Assembly (NCBI GenBank): GCA_022821875.1
Contig: JAJECV010000037.1
Span: 1-32,162, forward strand
DNA: 32,162 nucleotides
DNA from: Rhodothermales bacterium
Lineage (GTDB): Bacteria > Bacteroidota > Rhodothermia > Rhodothermales > Bin80
Direction of reading: 5' to 3'
In this document: one piece after another, positions 16,128 through 24,653 of the stretch
Layout of the letters: every line of letters begins with the position of its first letter
Position numbering within the stretch: the first letter of the stretch is position 1
The notes under the pieces: generated by a model
What the model was told of the DNA's origin: nothing
Seen by the model: only the letters and a program-made list of their open reading frames with translations
Databases searched by the model: none
Translations under genes and position numbers: made by a program

Positions 16128-18538
16128 TGTGGAAGTTTCTCCTGCATTTGATCTGGACAGTTGGTTTGCTCTGGGGATTGCATTACGGCCCGGGAGGCAT
16201 TGCACCGCTGGGCGATCTGATTGACCCTGCACGCGGATTTTACCATACTGCACGGATTGCTGAGCATGATGCAAGGGATACCCAGGTTGTATCTGTATTG
16301 AATGGCACTGTGACGATTGAACGGGATGATCGTGGAGTTCCTCACATTTTTGCGACCAGTGACCGGGAGGCCATTGCTGCACTAGGGTACGTCACAGCGC
16401 AGGACAGGCTGTTCCAGATGGATTTTATCAGCCGGGTAGCGGCAGGGCGAATGTCGGAAATTTTTGGTCCAGGTTCCATTGAGACCGATCAATATTTGCG
16501 GGCAACCGGCATGAACTGGGCCGCAAAACAGATCACGCAGGCGCACGCACAGGAGAAAAGTCTTGACTATGATCTAATGTCATGGTTCTCTGCCGGTGTC
16601 AATGCCTACATTAACCGCCTTTCGGATGCAGAATTGCCATTTGAGTTCAAGCTGTTTGGGTATACCCCCGAGCCGTATACGCCATTGCATACGGTTCTTC
16701 TGATGCAGTACTTCAATTTTGACTTGTCCTTTGGATCCGATGAGATGGCTTACGGTCTGGCACAGGATCGTCTGAGCCCTGAAGACTATGCAGACTTATA
16801 TCCGCGTAATGCTACACGCTATAAGCCGATTATTCCCTCTGAGGCGATGGCATCCATGGAATCTGTCTCGGCTTCCAGGAGTACTTCAATGGCTTCGCCC
16901 GATGCACTGGCATTACTGAGGCGCATGCACAGCACTTTGAGGGAGCATGGCATCGAGGGATATCAGCCCTCTAAGGGGTCTAATAACTGGGCAGTGACGG
17001 GAGATCGGTCTGCGACGGGTTCTCCGATGTTGGCGGGGGATATGCATCTGGCGCTGTCGTTACCGTCTATCTGGTACGAAGTGCATCTAGTCTCCCCTTC
17101 CATGAATACATATGGGGTTCTTGCACCAGGTGCACCGCTCCCCATTGAAGCATTCAACGATCATGTTTCCTGGACGTATACGAACTCGGGGCTGGATGGA
17201 ATTGATCATTATGTGCTCCGCTTAAGTGAGGATGAGCGCAGTTACGAATTTGACGGGAGTTGGAGGCCCCTGCAAATGCTGCCGGATACAATTCGTGTGA
17301 AGGGCGGGCCGGCCGTTATTGATACGTTGATCTTATCTCATTTAGGGCCGGTTGTGCGGGATTCCACGGCGGCCGTTGCGATCAAGTGGGTCGCACATGA
17401 AAAAAACTACATGATGACGGCTCTCTGGGAGATGAATCGAGCGGAGGATGCAGCGCAATTAGAACGTGCATTGGAGTATTGGCATTCACCGGCCCAGAAT
17501 ATACTGTATGCGGATACCCGGGGAACCATTGGAATTCGTGTAGCAGGGATCGCCCCGATTCGCGCTTCCGGCCACGGGGTCGGATTTCTGGACGGAAGCA
17601 CCAGTGCTACAGAATGGACGGGGAGTATTCCCTTTGCGGAGATGCCCCGTGCGGTGAATCCTGTCCGTGGATACCTTACCTCAACCAATCAGCAGCCCAC
17701 GACCGCAGATTATCCTTATTATCTGAACCATGACTGGCAGGCTGCATACCGTTCTCTGCGCATTGATACGCTGCTTTCTGGCAAGATGCAACACTGTATG
17801 GAAGACATGAAAGCCTATCAGTCAGATTTTTATGTTGGCCAATACGATGCGTTTGTACCGCTTCTCCATTCTATACGCTCACTTTCACCGCAGGCGGAAG
17901 CAGTCCGCAGTGCATTGATCCAGTGGGATGGTTTTGCCGAGGGCGAAACGACCGGCCCACTTGCCTTACATGAGTATTTGATTGCCCTGAAACGTCTCAC
18001 ATGGGATGAGCCCGTGTTTATGGATCTTCCAGTGCCAAGCGAAACCGTTCTGATCACTCTGTTACATCGTGAATCCAAATGGCTTGATATTCAGTCAACG
18101 CCAGCGATTGAAGATGCCGAGGCGCTCATGGCTACGGCCCTGGATGAGGCCGCAAGTGCACTGCGAAGTCAGTACGGAGAGGATTGGAGATGGACCTCCC
18201 GTCATCATGTAATTTTTCGGCATCTGACCCAGACACTGGCGCTGGATATGTTGTGGCGCGGACCGTACATCTATCCAGGTTACGACGAAACTCTCGGCCC
18301 GGGAGATGGACTGGAAGTCACGCACAGTGCAAGTTGGCGTGTGATTGTAGACTTTAGTTCCAGTCCGCCGGAGGGAGTTGGAATTTATGCCGGCGGGCAG
18401 AGTGGCAATCCGCTCAGCCGGTACTATGACCTTCATATACAGGATTTTTTGAACTATCAGTACTACCCTTTACATAAGCCCAGGAATTCCGGCGAAATGG
18501 AATCCATCTCTGCCATTCTTATGTTAGAGGGGCAGTGA
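16127..18538 (+). CDS. Penicillin acylase family (peptidase S45) N-terminal-nucleophile hydrolase
   Basis: The 803-residue precursor has an N-terminal hydrophobic segment (about 2-20) that should send it to the periplasm. VTIERDDRGVPHIFA and YVTAQDRLFQMDFI are typical of the S45 alpha chain. The precursor should cut itself before Ser285 in GSNNWAV, which becomes the nucleophile of the beta chain. The beta chain keeps GDMHLALSLPSIWYEVHL, an FNDHVSWTYTNS stretch, and LTSTNQQPTTADYPYYL. It hydrolyses amide bonds, possibly of acyl-homoserine lactones, beta-lactams or other N-acyl compounds; the substrate cannot be told from sequence. The ATG overlaps the ParA stop by one base. The gene converges on the DUF4143 ATPase. 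Confidence 0.9.
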   Translation: MWKFLLHLIWTVGLLWGLHYGPGGIAPLGDLIDPARGFYHTARIAEHDARDTQVVSVLNGTVTIERDDRGVPHIFATSDREAIAALGYVTAQDRLFQMDFISRVAAGRMSEIFGPGSIETDQYLRATGMNWAAKQITQAHAQEKSLDYDLMSWFSAGVNAYINRLSDAELPFEFKLFGYTPEPYTPLHTVLLMQYFNFDLSFGSDEMAYGLAQDRLSPEDYADLYPRNATRYKPIIPSEAMASMESVSASRSTSMASPDALALLRRMHSTLREHGIEGYQPSKGSNNWAVTGDRSATGSPMLAGDMHLALSLPSIWYEVHLVSPSMNTYGVLAPGAPLPIEAFNDHVSWTYTNSGLDGIDHYVLRLSEDERSYEFDGSWRPLQMLPDTIRVKGGPAVIDTLILSHLGPVVRDSTAAVAIKWVAHEKNYMMTALWEMNRAEDAAQLERALEYWHSPAQNILYADTRGTIGIRVAGIAPIRASGHGVGFLDGSTSATEWTGSIPFAEMPRAVNPVRGYLTSTNQQPTTADYPYYLNHDWQAAYRSLRIDTLLSGKMQHCMEDMKAYQSDFYVGQYDAFVPLLHSIRSLSPQAEAVRSALIQWDGFAEGETTGPLALHEYLIALKRLTWDEPVFMDLPVPSETVLITLLHRESKWLDIQSTPAIEDAEALMATALDEAASALRSQYGEDWRWTSRHHVIFRHLTQTLALDMLWRGPYIYPGYDETLGPGDGLEVTHSASWRVIVDFSSSPPEGVGIYAGGQSGNPLSRYYDLHIQDFLNYQYYPLHKPRNSGEMESISAILMLEGQ

Positions 18539-18678
18539 TCCTATAATTGGGATCATTGGCTGCAGCGCATGGGTTCAGAGTTTTATCATGGCGATAGCGC
18601 CCCGCTGAGCGGCTATATGCATTGCCATTTACTTCGCCTCTGTGTGTTCGATTACTGAATTTTCGGAGCGCGGAGCTC

Positions 18679-19938
18679 TCATGGGCTTGATTCGTTTTCC
18701 CAGAGCATGCGAATTGGAACGACATACATGTCATCCCCGAAACTTGCACAGGTTTCTCCGTCGTACAGCACGGCACCAAACTTGAATTTGTCAGGGTGGG
18801 CCGCCTTGATTTTTCGCAGCCCTTTGAAGTCGGAGTCAAATATTGTGGCTCCAGCTTTAACCTCAATACCGGCCAACTCAAAGGCACCGCGCTCAAAAAC
18901 CATGTCTACTTCAATTCCATCCCGGTCACGAAAATGATAGAATACATAGGGGTCGCCGGTGGCACTGGCCTGTCTTTTCAATTCCTGATAGACAAATGAT
19001 TCCACAAGTTGTCCAAGCAGGTTACGGTCTTTTAATAGAAACTTGCTGTTTACTCCCATCAGAGCACATGCCAACCCGGTATCTCCCACATGAATTTTGG
19101 GAGTTTTGATCAGCCTCTTCATTCGATTACTGTACCAAGGTGGGATGCGTTCAATCAGAAACTGATGTTCCAATAATGTGAGGTAGTCCAGAACTGTGTT
19201 GCGATTCATCTGCAACTTTGATGCCAGCGAAGAGGCATTGAAGAGTTGGCTAGACAAATTGGCGGTAGCAGCAAGTAGTTTGGGGATCATTTCAAGAGAT
19301 CGGATTTTCGCCAGATCTAGTATATCTTTCTGAACAATATTCGTTACATAGTTGCGGTACCAGGAAGAACGTTTTCGACCAGATGGGTGGTCAAAAACTT
19401 CAGGATAGCCACCGGCCACGATCCGATCAACCAGATTGCCTGCCAGCCGCTTTTTGGAGCGGGTTTTAAAATCACCCGCAAACAGTCGTTCCAGGAACGG
19501 GGTAGACTGTGACTGTTCAATTTCCTGTTGTGATAAGGGATGGAGACGTATGGTCGCCATCCGACCGACAAGTGCATCCGCCAATTCTGGCACAAGGAGC
19601 ATATTCGTTGAACCCGTCAGGATAAACCGACCGGGTTTTCTATTTCGATCCACGGAAAGCTTCAGGATACGGAACAATTCTGGTATGAGTTGAATTTCAT
19701 CAAGTATAACATGATCGGAACAATCACCAATAAACCCTACGGGATCGTTTTGAACCACCGCCCGGGTGTCCGTATCGTCAAAGGTGAAGTAGGAATACCC
19801 TAGTTGTTCCCCCACGCTTTTTGCCAAGGTTGTTTTGCCGCACTGGCGCGGCCCGTGAATTAATGTGACGGGTGAGTCCTCAATTGATTCTGCGAGCAAG
19901 ATTCTTAATTGTCGGGGGATACTCTCTTTTTTGTGCAT
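18679..19938 (-). CDS. AAA ATPase with C-terminal DUF4143 domain
   Basis: The 419-residue product has an N-terminal AAA-type ATPase domain (Walker A HGPRQCGKTT at about 28-37, Walker B HVILDEIQ, sensor LTGSTN) and a C-terminal DUF4143 region. That region ends in EVDMVF...AGIEVKAGA, an Asp plus ExK pattern like that of PD-(D/E)XK nuclease folds. Such ATPases are common, often horizontally transferred, and their role is poorly defined. The start codon lies 7 bases from the first unit of the 23-bp tandem array, so the array occupies the whole position where a promoter and leader would normally be. Any transcript starting upstream would carry array sequence at its 5' end. Confidence 0.85.
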   Translation of the reverse strand: MHKKESIPRQLRILLAESIEDSPVTLIHGPRQCGKTTLAKSVGEQLGYSYFTFDDTDTRAVVQNDPVGFIGDCSDHVILDEIQLIPELFRILKLSVDRNRKPGRFILTGSTNMLLVPELADALVGRMATIRLHPLSQQEIEQSQSTPFLERLFAGDFKTRSKKRLAGNLVDRIVAGGYPEVFDHPSGRKRSSWYRNYVTNIVQKDILDLAKIRSLEMIPKLLAATANLSSQLFNASSLASKLQMNRNTVLDYLTLLEHQFLIERIPPWYSNRMKRLIKTPKIHVGDTGLACALMGVNSKFLLKDRNLLGQLVESFVYQELKRQASATGDPYVFYHFRDRDGIEVDMVFERGAFELAGIEVKAGATIFDSDFKGLRKIKAAHPDKFKFGAVLYDGETCASFGDDMYVVPIRMLWENESSP

Positions 19939-19945
19939 TTGTGCG

Positions 19946-20704
19946 CAGATTGTTCTATAACTCTCCGTCAGATTGTCAGTTACTGCTTCGGCAGATTGTT
20001 CTACAACTCTCCGTCAGATTGTCAGCTACTGCTTCGGCAGATTGTTTCATAACTCTCCGTCAGATTGTCAGTTACTGCCTCGGCAGATTGTTCTACAACT
20101 CTCCGTCAGATTGTCAGCTACTGCTTCGGCAGATTGTTCTATAACTCTCCGTCAGATTGTTCTACAACTCTCCGTCAGATTGTCAGCTACTGCTTCGGCA
20201 GATTATTCTATAACTCTCCGGCAGATTGTCAACTACTGCTCCGGCAGATTGTCAACCATTGCCTCGGCAGATTGTTCTATAACTCTCCGTCAGATTGTCA
20301 GCTACTGCTTTGGCAGATTGTCAACCACTACTTCGGCAGATTGTTCTATAACTCTCCGTCAGATTGTTCTACAACTCTCCGTTAGATTGTCAGCTACTGC
20401 TTCGGCAGATTGTCAACCACTGCTTCGGCAGATTGTTCTATAACTCTCCGTCAGATTGTCAACCACTGCTCCGTCAGATTGTTCTACAACTCTCCGTCAG
20501 ATTGTCAACCACTGCTTCGGCAGATTGTTCTATAACTCTCCGTCAGATTGTCAGCTACTGCTTCGTCAGATTGTCAACCACTGCTCCGGCAGATTGTTCT
20601 ACAACTCTCCGTCAGATTGTCAGCTACTGCTTCGGCAGGTTGTTCTATAACTCTCCGTCAGATTGTCAGCCACTGCTTCGGCAGATTGTCAACCAGCACT
20701 TCGA
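19946..20704. repeat. Tandem array of 33 units of 23 bp
   Basis: The array has exactly 33 units with no insertion or deletion (33 x 23 = 759 bases). Every unit begins with the 8-base core CAGATTGT, with single changes in three units (12, 20, 31). The next 15 bases come in two types. Type T reads TCTAYAACTCTCCGT (15 units: 1, 3, 5, 7, 9, 10, 12, 15, 18, 19, 22, 24, 26, 29, 31). Type C reads CAGCTACTGCTTCGG or CAACCACTGCTYCGG (18 units). The first nine units strictly alternate T and C, and later the order is mixed. There are no unique spacers, so it is not a CRISPR array. Forward frames are partly open because 23 is not a multiple of 3, but there is no ATG. Functions such as protein-binding sites, structured RNA or a neutral satellite are all possible. 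Confidence 0.95.
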
Positions 20705-20997
20705 AATTTCTGGCGATGCTAGAAGAATTTTATGTTCTGTCGTCATAGTGTACCCGTGTATGTCGCACACTTACTTCTTCCAGAACCTGCGTTACTTAGA
20801 CGAATGGGCAGAGACATACGAAGTCCCATCCTTGAAGATCTCGTTATGGATTCAATCTATTCCAGTTTGGGCTTCAATTCCTGAAGATTGTCTGGCATTT
20901 ATTCGGCAATTTTTTACCGAATGTGGAGATTTTTAGTATTTTGCCAGATATCCAGTGGCAGTCAGTAGCCGGATTGCCAGATAGAACTGACTAATGA
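20705..20997. other. Gene-free stretch between array and transporter
   Basis: These 293 bases follow the array. A forward frame continues from the array to a stop at 20934 but has no start outside the repeats and no family match. A 10-base direct repeat TTGCCAGATA at 20941-20950 and 20974-20983, just before the transporter start, could be a regulator-binding pair; this is weak. Confidence 0.35.
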
Positions 20998-22506
20998 ATG
21001 CAAACGATGGACAGTAGCAAACAGCGCTTTACATCCCGATGGGGGATGCTTTTAACCGTTCTGGGAATGGCGGTTGGGACAGGAAATATCTGGAGGTTCC
21101 CCAGAATCGCAGCGACGAACAGTGGAGATGATGGGGCAGGGGCATTTCTTGTCGCATGGCTCGTTTTCCTGTTTATATGGAGCGTTCCCCTCATCATTGC
21201 AGAATATGCATTAGGACGGAAAGGCCGGTTGGGGGTCATTGGGACATTCACAAAGCTTGCGGGGGATCGTTTTACCTGGATGGGGGCGTTCTGTGTTTTT
21301 GTTGCGGCCGCTATTTTATTTTATTACACGGTTGTCGCCGGCTGGTGTGTGTTCTATCTCGGACGGATGGTTTTTCTTGGACCAGACCTTACGTATGAGG
21401 CTGCACAGGGTGCTTGGGATGGCTTTCAGAGTAGTTATTTTCCCGTATTATTTCATGCGCTGGTGATTGCGTTGGGGGCCTGGGCGGTATGGAAAGGCGT
21501 TGGCCGTATTGAGCGTGTGAATAAAATCCTGGTTCCGACGCTTCTGGTGATTGTGCTGATTGCACTGGTGCGGACACTGTTTTTAGAGGGTGCAGGCGAA
21601 GGGGTCCAATTTTTGTTCACCCCTGACTGGGCCACACTGGCAGATCCTAAGACATGGCTGGAAGCGTTGACGCAGAATGCCTGGGACACAGGTGCAGGGT
21701 GGGGATTGGTACTCACGTATGGAGCCTACATGCAAAGTAGACATGGAGCCGTTCAAAATGCATTTATTACCGGTGTAGGAAATAATACCGTCTCAATCCT
21801 TGCCGCAATCATCGTGTTCGGAACGGTGTTTGCAATCCTCGGACAGGAAATGTCCCGTACCGAAGTACTCGAAGTCATGCGCACCAGCGGGCCTGCAGCA
21901 ACAGGGTTGACGTTCATCTGGATGCCACAGTTGTTTGCAAAAATGCCGGCGGGCAATCTCCTGGCTGTTCTGTTCTTTCTGGGCCTGTCCTGTGCCGCAA
22001 TCAGTTCGCTGATTTCCATGGTTGAAATGGTTGTGCGCTCGGTAACGGATTATGGTGTTAAGCGCTCGCATGCCGTTGTCGGGGTTTCCATTGCGTCGCT
22101 GGTTCTGGGAGTTCCCTCCGCAATTAACCTCGGCTTTTTTGAAAATCAGGATTTTGTGTGGGGATTGGCACTGATTTTTTCGGGCGCTTTTATGGCGATC
22201 CTTGTAATCCGACAGGGCGTACGATCCTTCCGGGAGAACGAAATTGACAACATGATGGGAGATTGGAACTCCGGCAGGACCTGGGATACTTTACTGAACT
22301 ATGTCGTACCACTTCTGGCATGCGTGTTACTGGGATGGTGGTTGTGGTTGTCGGTAACGGTTTATGCTCCCGATACCTGGTATAATCCGACAGATCCATT
22401 TAGTCTGATGACATGCATTCTGCAATGGGGAGTCGCCATCGCAATACTGCTGATCTTCAATCAGGCAATGGCAAGGCGTATTCGCTCAAGTAACAATTTG
22501 GCATGA
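20998..22506 (+). CDS. Sodium-dependent transporter of the NSS (SNF) family
   Basis: The 502-residue product is an integral membrane protein with about 11-12 hydrophobic segments. The first helix carries the family signature GMAVGTGNIWRFPRIAATNSG (about 19-39), where backbone and side chains bind Na+ and substrate. The motif is followed by GAFLVAWLVFLFIWSVPLIIAEYALGRKGR. Helix 6 and 8 regions (TYGAYMQSRHGAV; FFLGLSCAAISSLISMVEM) also fit. It imports an amino acid or similar solute with Na+. ATG 20998 and ATG 21007 are both possible. The stop overlaps an ATG at 22503, so it may be coupled to the downstream redoxin-like gene. Confidence 0.92.
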   Translation: MQTMDSSKQRFTSRWGMLLTVLGMAVGTGNIWRFPRIAATNSGDDGAGAFLVAWLVFLFIWSVPLIIAEYALGRKGRLGVIGTFTKLAGDRFTWMGAFCVFVAAAILFYYTVVAGWCVFYLGRMVFLGPDLTYEAAQGAWDGFQSSYFPVLFHALVIALGAWAVWKGVGRIERVNKILVPTLLVIVLIALVRTLFLEGAGEGVQFLFTPDWATLADPKTWLEALTQNAWDTGAGWGLVLTYGAYMQSRHGAVQNAFITGVGNNTVSILAAIIVFGTVFAILGQEMSRTEVLEVMRTSGPAATGLTFIWMPQLFAKMPAGNLLAVLFFLGLSCAAISSLISMVEMVVRSVTDYGVKRSHAVVGVSIASLVLGVPSAINLGFFENQDFVWGLALIFSGAFMAILVIRQGVRSFRENEIDNMMGDWNSGRTWDTLLNYVVPLLACVLLGWWLWLSVTVYAPDTWYNPTDPFSLMTCILQWGVAIAILLIFNQAMARRIRSSNNLA

Positions 22507-22544
22507 TATCTGCTAAACGTACAGTAAAACCATACAACAGTATA

Positions 22545-23093
22545 ATGTATCGCTTTATTCTTCTCGCTTTATTTCTAGTCCCCGGTATGGTTGCAGCCCA
22601 GATATCCAGTGGTGGGGTGATGCCGGATATAGCACTCCAAAATATGCGTGGTGGTGACACATCAACGCATGCACTTTTTGGAGATCAGGGGGCAGCCTTT
22701 GTGTTCTGGAGCAATGACTGCAACTGGACCGATCAGTACGAGTCCCGTGTAGAGACGCTAAACACGGCGAATCTTCCGATAGCCCTGATAAACAGTAATG
22801 ATTCCGTGGTTTTTCCGAAAGAAGCAGAACCGGGGAAGCAGTATGATGTGGCATATGTTCGCGATTCCGGGGGGCAATTAGCGAAATTTCTGGGGGCTGA
22901 GCGAACCCCGCATGTATTTGTTTTTGATCAGAACAAAGCGCTTGTCTATGCAGGCGGGATTGATGATTCACCGGCAGATGCACAGGCCGCACAGCAAACC
23001 TGGCTAAGCGATGTCATTGCCCAGCTTTCGAGTGGGCAGTCGGTGAGCGTTCCTTCAACACAGTCCTTCGGCTGCCGGATCAAACTGCCGTGA
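22545..23093 (+). CDS. Secreted thioredoxin/redoxin-like protein
   Basis: From ATG 22545 the product is 182 residues, with a signal peptide MYRFILLALFLVPGMVAAQ. An in-frame ATG at 22503 would add 14 residues and give a 4-base ATGA overlap with the transporter; both are possible. After cleavage it shows a redoxin-like fold: the TSTHALFGDQGAAFVFWSNDCNWTDQYESRV strand-helix with one Cys at the usual active-site place (second position Thr instead of Cys), then the conserved cis-Pro loop GAERTPHVFVFD. Loss of the second Cys suggests a reductase-dependent or non-dithiol role. Its TGA overlaps the GTG start of the LuxE-like gene by 4 bases, so the two are cotranslated. Confidence 0.75.
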   Translation: MYRFILLALFLVPGMVAAQISSGGVMPDIALQNMRGGDTSTHALFGDQGAAFVFWSNDCNWTDQYESRVETLNTANLPIALINSNDSVVFPKEAEPGKQYDVAYVRDSGGQLAKFLGAERTPHVFVFDQNKALVYAGGIDDSPADAQAAQQTWLSDVIAQLSSGQSVSVPSTQSFGCRIKLP

Positions 23094-24025
23094 CGATTGC
23101 GGAGATAGAAGCCCGGTTCACGAGTTTGAATCGTGAGGACAATGCTTTTTCAGTGATTGAACGTGTGCTGGAGGCCTACCAGAGGACTCATTGCGAGGTT
23201 TATCGGCGCTTTGGAGAGAAATACCTGCCGGTAGCCGCATTCAAGCATGCGGAAGTTGTAACCTTTCCAGCTTCGGAAGCAGAGTGTGTATTTCAGAGCA
23301 GTGCAACCGGAAGCGGGTTACGAAGTCGACATTTTGTACGCCGATTGGCCGTGTATGAGGATTCTGTCTGCGCAGGCTTTGAAGCTGTCTTCGGGGAAGG
23401 CCCATACACGATTTGGGCGCATTTACCGGGGTATTCCACTGAGTCCTCTCTTGTTCAGATGTTGAAGATTCTTATTCGGCGGTATGGGGATGATCGGAGC
23501 CAGTTCTTTTTGACAGAGGGATTTCCTGGAGATCCAGATACGGGTTTTCCCCTCGTGCTTTTTGGTGCGGCATTCGGCCTTCTGGATCTGGCAGAGGCAG
23601 GACCTTGGCGACTGCCCCAGGATGCGCGAATCGTAGAAACCGGAGGAATGAAAACCCACCGCAGAGAGATCACCCGCAGGGAACTGCATGCATGTTTAGC
23701 GGAGGGATTCGGGATTCAAGAGAGTCAGGTGTGGAGCGAGTATGGGATGTGCGAACTGCTGAGTCAAGCCTATTCTCGGGGTGGACCTGTATATATGCCC
23801 CCACCATGGATGCATGTGCAGGTTGTTGACCCACACGATCCCAAACGGGTTCTTCCTGATGGAGAACCTGGACTTCTGACGATCACAGATTTGGCAAATA
23901 TGCATACGGTTTCCAGTATTCTTACCGAGGATCTGGGGGTGAGCAGCGGAGATGGGTTTGAAGTTTTGGGGCGCTTTCCTGGAAGTGCACTAAGAGGATG
24001 TAATTTTTTATTGGAGGGCAGATGA
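23090..24025 (+). CDS. LuxE-type acyl-protein synthetase / acyl-activating enzyme
   Basis: The 311-residue product matches LuxE-like acyl-protein synthetases. They activate a fatty acid as acyl-AMP and hand it to a LuxC-type reductase. FQSSATGSGLRSRHFVRR (about 68-85) is the Ser/Thr/Gly-rich AMP loop. ETGGMKTHRREITRRELH and SEYGMCELLSQAYS are hallmark stretches of the Bacteroidota branch. The start is GTG 23090, overlapping the previous stop by 4 bases. Its usual partner, LuxC, lies 2.6 kb downstream, separated by an inserted-looking cassette. No luxAB or luxD is visible, so bioluminescence is not implied; a fatty aldehyde or lipid-precursor route is more likely. Confidence 0.88.
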   Translation: MTIAEIEARFTSLNREDNAFSVIERVLEAYQRTHCEVYRRFGEKYLPVAAFKHAEVVTFPASEAECVFQSSATGSGLRSRHFVRRLAVYEDSVCAGFEAVFGEGPYTIWAHLPGYSTESSLVQMLKILIRRYGDDRSQFFLTEGFPGDPDTGFPLVLFGAAFGLLDLAEAGPWRLPQDARIVETGGMKTHRREITRRELHACLAEGFGIQESQVWSEYGMCELLSQAYSRGGPVYMPPPWMHVQVVDPHDPKRVLPDGEPGLLTITDLANMHTVSSILTEDLGVSSGDGFEVLGRFPGSALRGCNFLLEGR

Positions 24026-24355
24026 ATGTGCGCGGGCGGTTCGTATACTTAGGTGCATAAAGGGGCGGAAATGACATTAGCAGGGGAGTATTCAGCGACC
24101 AATCAACAAAGATTTCCCAAAGTATTACTGTTGCTCAAACCTCTGGCATGGCCTTGTTTACCGGCAAATGAGATGCAAGAATCTTCCTGTGATTCGCGGC
24201 GCAGGAAGCCTCAATGGTGGTGAGATGAATGGGATGGGGCGGAGATAGAGTTATGATGTAGAACAAAGGTATCGCTAATTCCCGTCGGGGTTTGTCAATG
24301 TGGGAAGTATTTCGTATGTTCCAGTTTCGTATCCTAAAATCTGATTCTAAAAATC
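24026..24355. other. Gene-free stretch at the left end of the inserted-looking cassette
   Basis: These 330 bases after the LuxE stop have no convincing frame on either strand and no recognisable element. They mark the left boundary of the segment that separates LuxE and LuxC. Confidence 0.4.
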
Positions 24356-24634
24356 ATGACAACTAGACTGAAGTACTGGTCCGTTCGCATTATCATAATT
24401 ATGGTCATATCATCGTTCGCTTATGTCGGTGGAGAATTGTTTAGCCGAGCTGCAGCTACCTCTGAAACGGTATTTTGCGAGAATGATGTGTGCTTGAAAT
24501 TATACCTGATAGGTTATTGCTTGGACGCTCCAGGCTCTAACAAGGGGTGTAATATGGACGGAACCCACTGCTCAACCTACAGATGCTCAAGTGGTGGTGG
24601 CCCTGGTGATGGGAAAGTTCCAATCCTCAGGTAG
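24356..24634 (+). CDS. Small secreted Cys-rich peptide (92 aa)
   Basis: The 92-residue product has a signal-peptide-like hydrophobic start (about 10-25, IIIIMVISSFAYVGG). Its short mature part has six cysteines (FCENDVC, YCLD, GCNM, HCSTYRC) and a glycine-rich end. The layout resembles NVEALA-type peptides of Bacteroidota, which also sit beside beta-propeller lipoproteins and thioredoxin-like proteins, but the NVEALA signature itself is absent. The next gene starts 19 bases downstream, so they form an operon. The six cysteines and the neighbouring thioredoxin-like protein suggest oxidative folding or redox maturation. It could be a signalling, bacteriocin-like or adhesive peptide. The function is unknown. 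Confidence 0.6.
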   Translation: MTTRLKYWSVRIIIIMVISSFAYVGGELFSRAAATSETVFCENDVCLKLYLIGYCLDAPGSNKGCNMDGTHCSTYRCSSGGGPGDGKVPILR

Positions 24635-24653
24635 TTGTACAATAAGGGCAATT

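Noticed and set aside
18594-18616. Hairpin between the acylase and DUF4143 genes as a terminator
   Set aside because: The stem is short and imperfect (ATAGC/GCTAT with mismatches) and is not followed by a T run.
19946-20704. CRISPR-like repeat pattern
   Set aside because: The 23-bp units follow each other directly with no unique spacers, and no cas genes are present.
20364-20936. Long forward frame running out of the array
   Set aside because: It starts on a TTG inside the repeats, has no ATG, and its unique tail matches no family; it is best explained by the repeat phase.
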